DNA of 64,000 nucleotides from Blautia caecimuris. Its GTDB lineage: Bacteria; Bacillota; Clostridia; Lachnospirales; Lachnospiraceae. This document shows, in pieces, positions 34,971-41,962 of the stretch. The notes beneath the pieces were generated by a model. The model did no database searches. It saw only the letters and a program-made list of their open reading frames with translations, and had not been told where the DNA came from. The stretch lies in contig NZ_JANJZT010000001.1 in assembly GCF_024622975.1 (NCBI RefSeq), positions 186,001 through 250,000 of the forward strand, in the 5' to 3' direction. The position numbers and the translations under genes are program-made. Within the stretch, counting starts at the first letter, position 1. The number at the start of each line of letters is the position of its first letter.

Positions 34971-36188
34971 ATGAGAGCATATGAGAGATTTTTGAATTAT
35001 GTAAAAATCCACACGACAAGTGACGAAAACAGCAATACAACGCCAAGCACCAGACGCCAGTTTGATCTTGCAGAGATTCTTGCAGAGGAAATGAAAAAAC
35101 TTGGAGTGAAAGATGTCAGAGTGGATGAAAACTGTTATGTATACGGGGCGATTCCGGCAACCCCGGGATATGAAGACAAACCTGCCATCGGCCTGATCGC
35201 TCATCTGGATACTGCTCCGGATTTTTGCGGAGAACATGTAAATCCTCAGATATACAGAAATTATAATGGAGAGGACGTAACGCTTGGAGACAGCGGAAAG
35301 GTGCTTTCTGTTAAGACCTTTCCTCATCTGAAAGAGCTGAAGGGAAGAACACTGATCACTACGGATGGAACCACTCTTCTGGGGGCAGATGACAAAGCCG
35401 GAATCGCAGAGATCATGACAGTTGCAGAAGAGCTGCTGAAGGGAACCATGCCTCACGGAAAAGTATGTATTGCTTTTACACCGGATGAAGAGGTGGGAAG
35501 CGGCGCAGATAAATTGGATATTCCGGCATTTGGATCCCAGTATGCCTATACTGCAGACGGCGGCTGTGAAAATGAGATTGTATACGAGAATTTTAATGCC
35601 AGCGAGGCAGTGTTTAAAATCAAAGGATTTAATATTCATCCAGGCGAAGCCAGGAACAAAATGATAAATGCGGCTCTTGTGGGAATGGAGATCAACAGTA
35701 TGCTTCCAAATCTGGAAACACCTGCACATACAGAGCTGTATGAAGGCTTTTTCCATCTCTGTGAGATGGAAGGCACTGTGGAGAATGCAACGCTTCAGTA
35801 TATTATCCGTGATCACAGCGCAGCCTCTTTTGAGGCAAGAGAAAATACTCTGAGACATATTGAAAAAATCATGAATGAAAAATATGGTCAGGGAACAGTA
35901 AAACTTGAAATTCATGAGCAGTACCGCAACATGATAGAAAAAGTAGCGCCATGTATGCAGCTTGTGGATTATGCAAAGGATGCAATCAGAGAACTGGGAA
36001 TGGAGCCCAATACAGATCCGATCCGCGGAGGTACAGACGGAGCTCAGCTTAGTTTCCGGGGACTTCCCTGTCCGAATCTTGGAACAGGCGGCTATGCTTT
36101 CCACGGCCCTTATGAGCATATCACAGCAGAGGGAATGGATACAGCCGTTCATGTGATGCTGGGAATTTTAAAGAGATTTGCGCAGTAA
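34971..36188 (+). CDS. pepT: peptidase T (tripeptide aminopeptidase)
   Basis: A 405-residue cytoplasmic M20 metallopeptidase that removes the N-terminal residue of tripeptides. Zinc ligands and catalytic residues lie in IAHLDTAPDF, TTLLGADDKAGIAEI and AFTPDEEVGSGADKLD; TADGGCENEIVYENFN and the final HGPYEHITAEGMD are also typical. Length equals that of characterised PepT proteins. The ATG follows AGGAGA. The gene has its own promoter and ends at a hairpin shared with pckA. Confidence 0.96.
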   Translation: MRAYERFLNYVKIHTTSDENSNTTPSTRRQFDLAEILAEEMKKLGVKDVRVDENCYVYGAIPATPGYEDKPAIGLIAHLDTAPDFCGEHVNPQIYRNYNGEDVTLGDSGKVLSVKTFPHLKELKGRTLITTDGTTLLGADDKAGIAEIMTVAEELLKGTMPHGKVCIAFTPDEEVGSGADKLDIPAFGSQYAYTADGGCENEIVYENFNASEAVFKIKGFNIHPGEARNKMINAALVGMEINSMLPNLETPAHTELYEGFFHLCEMEGTVENATLQYIIRDHSAASFEARENTLRHIEKIMNEKYGQGTVKLEIHEQYRNMIEKVAPCMQLVDYAKDAIRELGMEPNTDPIRGGTDGAQLSFRGLPCPNLGTGGYAFHGPYEHITAEGMDTAVHVMLGILKRFAQ

Positions 36189-36223
36189 CAAAAAAAGGAT
36201 GTGAGCAATCACATCCTTTTTTG
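36189..36223. terminator. bidirectional terminator between pepT and pckA
   Basis: Perfect 14-bp stem (36191-36204 and 36209-36222) with loop GCAA, flanked by A-run and T-run. It works for both convergent genes. Confidence 0.9.
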
Positions 36224-36236
36224 TCAGTTATAAGAA

Positions 36237-37841
36237 TTATTCCTGAGGACCTGCTGAAACAAGAGCTTTGCCAGCCTCGTTTCCTTCGTATTTAGCGAAG
36301 TTCTTAACGAATCTCTGTGCAAGGTCTTTTGCTTTTACTTCCCACTCAGAAGCGTCTGCGTAGGTGTCACGAGGATCAAGAATGTTTGTATCAACGCCCG
36401 GAAGCTCTGTCGGAACTTCGAAGTTGAAGTGCGGGATAGTCTTGGTCGGTGCGTTGTTGATGTCTCCATTAAGGATTGCATCGATGATACCACGGGTATC
36501 TTTGATGGAGATACGTTTTCCGGAGCCGTTCCATCCTGTATTTACAAGATAAGCTTTAGCGCCGTTTGCTTCCATCTTCTTAACAAGCTCCTCAGCATAT
36601 TTTGTCGGATGAAGCTCAAGAAAAGCCTGTCCGAAGCAAGCGGAGAAGGTAGGTGTAGGCTCAGTGATTCCACGCTCTGTACCGGCAAGTTTAGCTGTGA
36701 AGCCAGACAGGAAGTAGTACTGAGTCTGCTCCGGTGTAAGAACAGATACTGGAGGCAGTACGCCGAAAGCATCTGCGGAAAGGAAGATTACGTTCTTAGC
36801 TGCAGGAGCTGCGGAAACCGGACGAACGATATTGTCGATATGGTCGATCGGATAGGAAACACGAGTGTTCTCTGTTACGCTCTTGTCATCGAAGTCGATC
36901 TTTCCGTCTTTGTCAAGAGTAACGTTCTCAAGAAGAGCGTTGCGTCTGATCGCATTGTAGATGTCCGGCTCGGACTCTTTGTCAAGGTTGATAACCTTTG
37001 CGTAGCATCCGCCCTCGAAGTTGAAGATACCGTTGTCATCCCAGCCATGCTCGTCATCACCGATCAGGAGACGTTTCGGGTCTGTGGAAAGAGTTGTTTT
37101 ACCTGTTCCGGAAAGACCGAAGAAGATAGCTGTGTTTTCACCGTTCATATCTGTGTTTGCGGAGCAGTGCATGGAAGCGATGCCCTTAAGCGGCAGATAG
37201 TAGTTCATCATAGAGAACATACCTTTTTTCATTTCTCCGCCGTACCATGTGTTCAGGATAACCTGCTCACGGCTTGTGATATTGAAAAGAACTGCTGTCT
37301 CAGAGTTAAGACCAAGTTCTTTGTAGTTTTCTACTTTAGCTTTGGAAGCGTTGTATACAACGAAATCCGGCTCAAAGTTCTCAAGCTCTTCCTCTGTAGG
37401 AACGATGAACATGTTCTTTACAAAATGTGCCTGCCAAGCCACTTCAACGATGAAACGGATAGCCATACGTGTGTCGTGGTTAGCGCCGCAGAAAGCATCT
37501 ACTACGAAAAGCCTCTTATTGGAGAGTTCTTTCAGAGCAAGATCTTTACAGCTGTCCCATGCTTCCTGGGAAGCCGGATGGTTGTCGTTTTTGTACTCAT
37601 CGGAAGTCCACCATACAGTATCTTTGGAGTTTTCATCCATAACGATGAATTTGTCTTTAGGTGAACGGCCTGTATAGATACCAGTCATAACGTTGACTGC
37701 GCCAAGTTCACTTTCCTGACCTTTTTCAAAGCCTTCAAGCTCCGGTTTTGTTTCCTCTTCGAATAACATTTCATAAGAAGGATTGTGTACGATTTCTGTG
37801 GTTCCGGTAATGCCGTACTTGGTTAAATCAATTTTTGCCAT
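36237..37841 (-). CDS. pckA: phosphoenolpyruvate carboxykinase (ATP)
   Basis: A 534-residue enzyme that interconverts oxaloacetate and PEP with ATP. The kinase P-loop is [10 protein letters not shown] (242-251), followed by the metal-binding GDDEHGW (261-267); the N-terminal GRSPKDKFI and [21 protein letters not shown] belong to the substrate site. In fermenting Clostridia it may run toward oxaloacetate and gain ATP on the way to succinate or propionate, or serve gluconeogenesis; the sequence does not decide. It is monocistronic. Codon use looks strongly biased, as for a highly expressed gene. Confidence 0.96.
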   Translation of the reverse strand: MAKIDLTKYGITGTTEIVHNPSYEMLFEEETKPELEGFEKGQESELGAVNVMTGIYTGRSPKDKFIVMDENSKDTVWWTSDEYKNDNHPASQEAWDSCKDLALKELSNKRLFVVDAFCGANHDTRMAIRFIVEVAWQAHFVKNMFIVPTEEELENFEPDFVVYNASKAKVENYKELGLNSETAVLFNITSREQVILNTWYGGEMKKGMFSMMNYYLPLKGIASMHCSANTDMNGENTAIFFGLSGTGKTTLSTDPKRLLIGDDEHGWDDNGIFNFEGGCYAKVINLDKESEPDIYNAIRRNALLENVTLDKDGKIDFDDKSVTENTRVSYPIDHIDNIVRPVSAAPAAKNVIFLSADAFGVLPPVSVLTPEQTQYYFLSGFTAKLAGTERGITEPTPTFSACFGQAFLELHPTKYAEELVKKMEANGAKAYLVNTGWNGSGKRISIKDTRGIIDAILNGDINNAPTKTIPHFNFEVPTELPGVDTNILDPRDTYADASEWEVKAKDLAQRFVKNFAKYEGNEAGKALVSAGPQE

Positions 37842-37882
37842 CTTACATTTACCTCTTTTCTTAAAATAGTAATAGGATAACA

Positions 37883-37972
37883 GCCTGACTGTCAGACCTT
37901 ATGTTATCTTGTGAAAGAAGTGGAACTATAGCTTTCCTCTATATATTATACATAAATGCGGGACAAAATCAA
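37883..37972 (-). promoter_or_regulatory. pckA promoter and possible operator
   Basis: On the minus strand TTGATT (complement of 37967-37972), 16-bp spacer and TATAAT (complement of 37945-37950). Downstream of the probable start site lies CTGACTGTCAG (37885-37895), a short palindrome that could be an operator or only a leader hairpin. Confidence 0.5.
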
Positions 37973-38067
37973 CCGGAAAAATAATTTTTTAACAATGTAA
38001 AAATGCAAGAAAAATACTTCTGAGATAAAATTAGATGAAAATTATCCGAAATACAGATGTAATACAA

Positions 38068-38094
38068 TTACAACATGGGGAATTTTGTTATAAT
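38068..38094 (+). promoter_or_regulatory. orphan promoter-like sequence
   Basis: TATAAT at 38089-38094 with an extended TGT in front, and TTACAA at 38068-38073 (15 bp away). No intact gene follows on this strand, only the relic at 38152 and a hairpin at 38369-38407. Confidence 0.4.
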
Positions 38095-38151
38095 GGCAGA
38101 AATCAAAGGGATTTTACAGGAGAAAAAGTATTCTGGAGGGATGCGGATAAG

Positions 38152-38220
38152 ATGTGGAAGAGTATCAGGTGATATAAAGGTTTATATGAGATAAATGAAA
38201 ATGCAGCAGTAAGAAATGTC
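38152..38220 (+). pseudogene. relic of a NUMOD4-type (HNH homing endonuclease-like) gene
   Basis: Reading from the ATG at 38152 gives MWKSIR, then a TGA stop, then YKGLYEINENAAVRNV. The NUMOD4 motif at the start of many HNH homing endonucleases has the pattern W-K-x-I-x-G-Y-x-G-x-Y-E-V/I-S/N-x-x-G-x-V-R, and the TGA sits where a glycine codon (GGA) is expected. Downstream the frame no longer resembles a protein, and no HNH residues are found before the rluA gene. I read this as the decayed 5' end of a selfish endonuclease gene. The match is short, so a chance resemblance is possible. Confidence 0.45.
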
Positions 38221-38303
38221 ATAATGATAAGTTTCTGTATCTGTGTCAGTTTCTGGAACAGCTTCAAAATGATAAAGTGCAGATGGCAGGAAACTGTGGA
38301 TAC

Positions 38304-38363
38304 ATGAAAAAGGTTTTTGCTGCGGCAGCCCTGTGTACAGGTGTTACCGGCAAAAAAAGTTAA
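38304..38363 (+). other. 19-codon open frame with signal-peptide-like start
   Basis: ATG to TAA encoding MKKVFAAAALCTGVTGKKS. It has a positively charged start and a hydrophobic run like a signal peptide, but no evident ribosome site. It may be debris of a lost exported-protein gene. The stretch 38095-38417 otherwise holds only the NUMOD4-like relic and a hairpin. Confidence 0.25.
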
Positions 38364-38368
38364 AGTCA

Positions 38369-38407
38369 CACAAACACGGCAGGTAAGATTTTCCTGTCGT
38401 GTTTGTG
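38369..38407. terminator. hairpin downstream of rluA
   Basis: 15-bp inverted repeat (38369-38383 and 38393-38407) with one G-U pair and a 9-nt loop. On the minus strand a T-rich stretch follows after a few bases, so it probably ends the rluA transcript; it could also end a plus-strand transcript. Confidence 0.6.
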
Positions 38408-38417
38408 CGGAGAAGGC

Positions 38418-39479
38418 TTATGGAAGATATTTTGCCAGGGAAGAAAAATCCTCCGGCAGGGGAGCCTCCAATATAAGATTTTTGCCCTCAAAAGGATGTT
38501 CCAGAAAAAGCTTCCAGGCATGAAGGGCAGCTCTTGTAAATGGAAGAGACACAGGGGATTCTCCGGTGTTTCCGTATAAGGTATCTCCCAGAAGGGGATG
38601 TCCTGTGGATTTCATGTGTACACGGATCTGGTGAGTCCGTCCGGTATCCAGGAAGAGGGAAACGAGAGACCAGTCAGCAGTACTGTGAAGTACCTGATAA
38701 TGGGTGACGGCAGTTTTAAAATTTCCACCCGGAGGTGACAGAGGATGTTGGTGTGAAGAATTTTTTTCAAGATCCACAGGAAGGTTGCCAAAGGTAAAGC
38801 TGTCTGACAGCAATACGGTCATTTTCCGGGGATCATCAGGATCCGGGCCAATGGGAAGACTGATGGTGTGTCCCTGTGACAAAAGCGCAGAAGAGGACGG
38901 AGGCACAGTTTTTTCAGCACAGGGATCAACAGGCAGGCATCCGGATACCACTGCCAGATACTGCTTTTTCAGATGATTGTGGCAGCGCTGGGCCTGCAGT
39001 CTGGCAGCAGCCGTCTGATTTTTGGCAAAAATTACGATTCCCGAGGTTTCCCGGTCCAGTCTTCCTACAGGGCGGATGACGATCTTTTCTTTTTTGGAAC
39101 GGAAGTACCAGGAAACCTGATTGGAAAGACTGTCACGATAATGACAGCCGGAAGGATGGGTGACAATTCCGGCAGGCTTGTTTACCGCCAACAGATCCTG
39201 GTCTTCATACAGAATTTCCAGAGGCGGCAGAGCAGCCTCAGGAGGGGAGGCCAGATGCCCGGAGCTTAAACCGGATTCTTCCAGACATACAGTAATCATA
39301 TCTCCCGGATAAACAGATTCTGTGACCCGGCAGCGGACCCCGTTTTTGAGAATTCCCTGTGGGCGGAATTTTGCCCGGGAAATCTGATTTTTTGTCAGGC
39401 CTCCCTGTGAGCGCAGAACCTGACCCACTGTGTGGAAGCCGGAATTTTTATTTACAGTAAAGGTAAGAAAACGTTCCAT
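38418..39479 (-). CDS. RluA-family pseudouridine synthase
   Basis: A 353-residue RNA pseudouridine synthase. The N-terminal part (QVLRSQGGLTKNQISRAKF, VYPGDMITVCLEE) is an S4-like RNA-binding region. The catalytic domain has VNKPAGIVTHPS, the active-site motif GRLDRETSGIVIFAKN (D142) and HQIRVHMKSTGHPLLGDTLYG. The target, in rRNA or tRNA, cannot be inferred. I start at the ATG at 39479, which follows AGGAGG; an open frame continues upstream but overlaps the acetyltransferase relic. A Ser/Pro-rich insert around residues 230-265 is longer than usual. Confidence 0.9.
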   Translation of the reverse strand: MERFLTFTVNKNSGFHTVGQVLRSQGGLTKNQISRAKFRPQGILKNGVRCRVTESVYPGDMITVCLEESGLSSGHLASPPEAALPPLEILYEDQDLLAVNKPAGIVTHPSGCHYRDSLSNQVSWYFRSKKEKIVIRPVGRLDRETSGIVIFAKNQTAAARLQAQRCHNHLKKQYLAVVSGCLPVDPCAEKTVPPSSSALLSQGHTISLPIGPDPDDPRKMTVLLSDSFTFGNLPVDLEKNSSHQHPLSPPGGNFKTAVTHYQVLHSTADWSLVSLFLDTGRTHQIRVHMKSTGHPLLGDTLYGNTGESPVSLPFTRAALHAWKLFLEHPFEGKNLILEAPLPEDFSSLAKYLP

Positions 39480-39510
39480 ATGTTTCCTCCTGATTGAAAA
39501 CAGATAAATG

Positions 39511-39723
39511 CTACAGATTTCGTTCCATGATAATATATTTTTGAGTATCCACTGGAAGAAAACCGTTCTTTTTCCAAAATCCATAGCTTTGGGGATTATT
39601 TTTATCAACACCCAGTTGTATTTTATTATAATTTGATTTTTTCAGATAAAGGATAATTTCTGTAATGATTCGCGAGCCAGTGCCAGTGTGCTGATATTGA
39701 GAATCTACCATAAACAGTCCGAT
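39511..39723 (-). pseudogene. 5'-truncated GNAT acetyltransferase
   Basis: The minus-strand frame reads IGLFMVDSQYQHTGTGSRII and then QLGVDKNNPQSYGFWKKNGF, the second half of a GNAT domain: the strand before motif A, the acetyl-CoA loop Q-x-x-G-x-G and the NxxxxxFYxKxGF ending. The first half of the domain is missing, because immediately upstream lies the terminator hairpin of the tRNA pair and a TGA stop. An internal ATG at 39711 could in principle start a 66-residue peptide, but it would lack a fold. This is most likely a deletion remnant. Confidence 0.75.
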
Positions 39724-39766
39724 AAAGAAATAAAATATCCGGAATTCATGTCAGAATTCCGGATAT
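39722..39766 (-). terminator. terminator of the tRNA-Ser/tRNA-Trp unit
   Basis: Perfect 13-bp stem (39735-39747 and 39754-39766) with a 6-nt loop, followed on the minus strand by a T-rich run (complement of 39722-39734). Confidence 0.85.
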
Positions 39767-39775
39767 CCGTAAAAG

Positions 39776-39846
39776 CAGGGGATGAGAGAATCGAACTCCC
39801 ACCAAAGGTTTTGGAGACCCCTATCATACCATTTGACCAATCCCCT
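39776..39846 (-). tRNA. tRNA-Trp (anticodon CCA)
   Basis: 71 nt. The acceptor stem AGGGGAT pairs perfectly with ATCCCCT, the D-arm is GTCA/TGAT, the anticodon loop is CTCCAAA and the T-loop is TTCGATT. The discriminator is G73, as expected for tRNA-Trp. CCA is not encoded. Confidence 0.93.
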
Positions 39847-39899
39847 ATATGTGCATCAAACAAAAATTATTATACTATGAAAAAATCTGTTTGTCAAGA

Positions 39900-39987
39900 C
39901 GGAGATGGAGGGATTTGAACCCTCGCGCCGGTTGCCCGGCCTACCGCATTTCGAGTGCGGACCCTTCAGCCACTTGGGTACATCTCC
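39900..39987 (-). tRNA. tRNA-Ser (anticodon CGA)
   Basis: 88 nt with the long variable arm of serine tRNAs (around CCGGGCAACCGG). Acceptor stem GGAGATG/CATCTCC, anticodon stem CCGCA/TGCGG, loop CTCGAAA, T-loop TTCAAAT, discriminator G. CCA is not encoded. It is transcribed first, before tRNA-Trp, with a 53-nt spacer. Confidence 0.95.
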
Positions 39988-39999
39988 ATGACAGATTTT

Positions 40000-40028
40000 A
40001 TTATATCGGCTGACCCGGGGAAAGTCAA
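40000..40028 (-). promoter_or_regulatory. promoter of the tRNA-Ser/tRNA-Trp unit
   Basis: Minus strand TTGACT (complement of 40023-40028), 17-bp spacer, TATAAT (complement of 40000-40005). The -10 ends 13 nt before the tRNA-Ser gene. Confidence 0.85.
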
Positions 40029-40055
40029 ATTATTTTTGGAATCTGTTTCTGTTCC

Positions 40056-40084
40056 TTGACGCACAGAAAAAGCTATACTATATT
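40056..40084 (+). promoter_or_regulatory. promoter of cysE
   Basis: TTGACG (40056-40061), 17-bp spacer, TATATT (40079-40084). It is divergent from the tRNA promoter. A TATACT at 40074 overlaps but would be too close to the -35. Confidence 0.65.
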
Positions 40085-40119
40085 ATAAGATAAAAAGATT
40101 TCAGCAGACAGGAGGAATT

Positions 40120-41052
40120 ATGAGCAGAAAAAAAGAAGCAGTTTTAAAAGCTGCAGAAAGTCTTACAGAAAATTATGACAGGGAAGAGCTGTTTATGCCG
40201 AAAAACGGAAGAAGCCTTCCTAACAGATCTGTGATCATTGATCTGGTGAGAGATCTCCGGTCTGTGATATTTCCGGGATATTTTGGTGAGGATACGGCGG
40301 CAAGGCTGTTTCCGGAGCAGTTTACAGCATTTCTTCTGAATGATTTTTATGACAGACTGAAAAGTCAGGTGGAAATTGCATTTCTTTACGCTGACCAGGA
40401 TATACAGAAGGAAGAAGCCTGCGCCAGGGCAGAAGCCATTTGTGATGATTTTTTTGAAAAGCTTCCGGAAGTACAGAAAAAACTTCTGAAGGATGTACAG
40501 GCGGGATTTGACGGAGACCCGGCGGCAAAAAGCAAGGAAGAGATTATATTTTCTTATCCTGGGCTGTTTGCTATTTATGTATATCGTCTGGCTCATATTC
40601 TTTATATGGAAAAGGTTCCGTATATTCCACGTATCATGACAGAATATGCTCATGGAAAAACCGGAATCGACATCAATCCCGGAGCAACTATTGGAGATTA
40701 CTTTTTTATTGACCATGGTACCGGAGTTGTTATTGGCGAGACAACGGAAATCGGCAAAAATGTAAAACTGTATCAGGGAGTAACCCTGGGAGCTCTTTCT
40801 ACCAGACAGGGACAGCAGCTTGCAGATGTGAAACGTCATCCTACTATCGGGGATAATGTGACGATTTATTCTAATTCTACTGTTCTTGGCGGAGAAACAG
40901 TGATCGGCGAGAATACGATCATAGGTGGAAATACATTTATTACTTCCTCTATTCCTGCCAATACTAAGGTAAGCGCTAAAAGCCCGGAGCTTGTGATCAA
41001 AAAGCCAAGGAACACAGTTTCCAAAGCGGATGTATGGGACTGGGAAAACTAA
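40120..41052 (+). CDS. cysE: serine O-acetyltransferase (EpsC type)
   Basis: A 310-residue enzyme that acetylates serine with acetyl-CoA, the first step of cysteine synthesis. A long helical N-terminal part (about 170 residues) precedes a left-handed beta-helix built from hexapeptide repeats: [58 protein letters not shown] and [14 protein letters not shown]. The histidine in [11 protein letters not shown] is the catalytic base. The ATG follows AGGAGG. No sulfur-assimilation gene accompanies it; no T-box or SAM-riboswitch is seen in the short leader. Confidence 0.93.
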   Translation: MSRKKEAVLKAAESLTENYDREELFMPKNGRSLPNRSVIIDLVRDLRSVIFPGYFGEDTAARLFPEQFTAFLLNDFYDRLKSQVEIAFLYADQDIQKEEACARAEAICDDFFEKLPEVQKKLLKDVQAGFDGDPAAKSKEEIIFSYPGLFAIYVYRLAHILYMEKVPYIPRIMTEYAHGKTGIDINPGATIGDYFFIDHGTGVVIGETTEIGKNVKLYQGVTLGALSTRQGQQLADVKRHPTIGDNVTIYSNSTVLGGETVIGENTIIGGNTFITSSIPANTKVSAKSPELVIKKPRNTVSKADVWDWEN

Positions 41053-41079
41053 TCTGATCCGGAAAGAAATCAACAGGAA

Positions 41080-41131
41080 ACAGGAGCTGCTGTATCAGCC
41101 TGCAGAACAGCAGCTCCTGTAATTAAAAAAT
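41080..41131 (+). terminator. terminator of cysE
   Basis: Perfect 13-bp stem (41080-41092 and 41108-41120) with a 15-nt loop, followed by an AT-rich but A-rich run. Because T is scarce it may be a weak terminator, backed up by the inverted repeat just behind it. Confidence 0.55.
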
Positions 41132-41140
41132 AAAGCCGGA

Positions 41141-41193
41141 ATGTAAAAGTAACTTCCGGAAGTGTGAAGAAGAACCGGAAGTTACTTTTACAT
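41141..41193. repeat. perfect 19-bp inverted repeat
   Basis: Arms 41141-41159 and 41175-41193 are exact reverse complements around a 15-nt centre. The second arm ends TACTTTTACAT and is followed by TTCTC, not by a clean T-run. It sits between the cysE terminator and the tRNA-Gly promoter. Confidence 0.8.
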
Positions 41194-41235
41194 TTCTCAC
41201 CAAAAAAATAAAAATAAATTTTTTTAAAAAAAGTG

Positions 41236-41264
41236 TTGACATTTAGATATATGTGTTATATACT
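41236..41264 (+). promoter_or_regulatory. promoter of the tRNA-Gly pair
   Basis: TTGACA (41236-41241), 17-bp spacer, TATACT (41259-41264), preceded by a run of A and T that resembles an UP element. This is the strongest promoter match in the window. Confidence 0.9.
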
Positions 41265-41314
41265 AACGAAGTCGGTTGAGGGAAACACAAAAAACTCTCA
41301 CAAGACAAACACTT

Positions 41315-41385
41315 GCGGGTGTAGTTCAATGGTAGAACACCAGCCTTCCAAGCTGGATACGTGGGTTCGATTCCCATCACCCGCT
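41315..41385 (+). tRNA. tRNA-Gly (anticodon TCC)
   Basis: 71 nt, acceptor stem GCGGGTG/CACCCGC, anticodon loop CTTCCAA, T-loop TTCGATT, discriminator T. CCA is not encoded. Confidence 0.95.
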
Positions 41386-41390
41386 CTTGT

Positions 41391-41463
41391 GCGATAGTGG
41401 CGTAGTTGGTAACGCGCGACCTTGCCAAGGTCGAGACCGCGGGTTCGAGCCCCGTCTATCGCT
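41391..41463 (+). tRNA. tRNA-Gly (anticodon GCC)
   Basis: 73 nt, acceptor stem GCGATAG/CTATCGC, anticodon stem CGACC/GGTCG with loop TTGCCAA, T-loop TTCGAGC, discriminator T. It lies 5 nt after the TCC isoacceptor, so both come from one transcript. Confidence 0.95.
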
Positions 41464-41466
41464 CTT

Positions 41467-41498
41467 AAGAGTCAGGAATTGGTTCCTGACTCTTTTTT
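41467..41498. terminator. bidirectional terminator after the tRNA-Gly pair
   Basis: Perfect 12-bp stem (41467-41478 and 41483-41494), loop TTGG, then a T-run. On the minus strand it lies just behind the 53-codon gene. Confidence 0.9.
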
Positions 41499-41500
41499 CT

Positions 41501-41662
41501 TTATTCTTTTATCTGATAGGCCACAAGAGCAATATTCCAATATCCCTGTTTGTTCAGCTCTCTTTCGAAATCCCGGATTTTTTCCAGGCAGTTTTCCGGA
41601 AGCTCTGCAGGAGCTGCAGTACAATGAGACATCGTGGTTTTGTTTTCAGTATCTGCTGCCAT
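41501..41662 (-). CDS. small protein of unknown function, coupled to the DUF378 gene
   Basis: A 53-residue frame that begins MAADTENKTTMSHC, continues PAELPENCLEKIRDFEREL and ends GYWNIALVAYQIKE. Its ATG overlaps the stop of the DUF378 gene as TAATG, which is a typical coupling arrangement, and the stop lies directly before a terminator. The composition is normal for a soluble protein (charged middle helix, two cysteines), and the start-stop fit with both neighbours argues for a true gene. I do not recognise a family. Confidence 0.65.
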   Translation of the reverse strand: MAADTENKTTMSHCTAAPAELPENCLEKIRDFERELNKQGYWNIALVAYQIKE

Positions 41663-41877
41663 TACATTTCCCGCCTTTCCTGTCCGATCACTCCATATAA
41701 AGAAAGAAGATAAAGACCACAGAGACCGACAAGCCCATAAACGATCCTTGACAGCCAGCTCATGCTTCCGAAGATCAGAGCCACCAGATTCAGATTAAAG
41801 AAGCCGATCAGTCCCCAGTTGACTGCACCTATAATAGTAATGGTCAGAGCAAAATACTGCAAAAATTTATTATCCAT
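41662..41877 (-). CDS. DUF378 family membrane protein
   Basis: A 71-residue protein with two transmembrane helices: YFALTITIIGAVNWGLIGFF and LSRIVYGLVGLCGLYLLSLY. The GAVNWGL-x-G-x-F-N-L-x-x-L pattern is diagnostic of DUF378 (YuzA-like). The function is unknown. AAAGGATGGTG precedes the ATG. It forms a two-gene unit with the 53-codon frame behind it. Confidence 0.9.
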   Translation of the reverse strand: MDNKFLQYFALTITIIGAVNWGLIGFFNLNLVALIFGSMSWLSRIVYGLVGLCGLYLLSLYGVIGQERREM

Positions 41878-41909
41878 AAGTCACCATCCTTTCATGCAGA
41901 TAGTATTCC

Positions 41910-41952
41910 GAAAAAACAAAAAAATATTCGCAGCATTTTCAGCTGCGAATAT
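41910..41952 (-). terminator. terminator of the DUF5067 gene
   Basis: Stem ATATTCGCAGC/GCTGCGAATAT (41924-41934 and 41942-41952), followed on the minus strand by a long T-run (complement of 41910-41923). Confidence 0.88.
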
Positions 41953-41962
41953 CTTGAAAAAA

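Noticed and set aside
34953-36152. Open frame of about 400 codons antisense to pepT
   Set aside because: Fully covered by an intact pepT gene, Cys/His/Phe-rich composition typical of a shadow frame, no start signals.
36429-37664. Open frame of about 410 codons antisense to pckA
   Set aside because: Opposite a highly biased, intact pckA gene; composition and lack of start signals mark it as a shadow.
39776-41463. Genomic island bounded by the tRNA genes
   Set aside because: The only gene between the tRNA pairs is cysE, with normal composition; there is no integrase and no repeated tRNA end.
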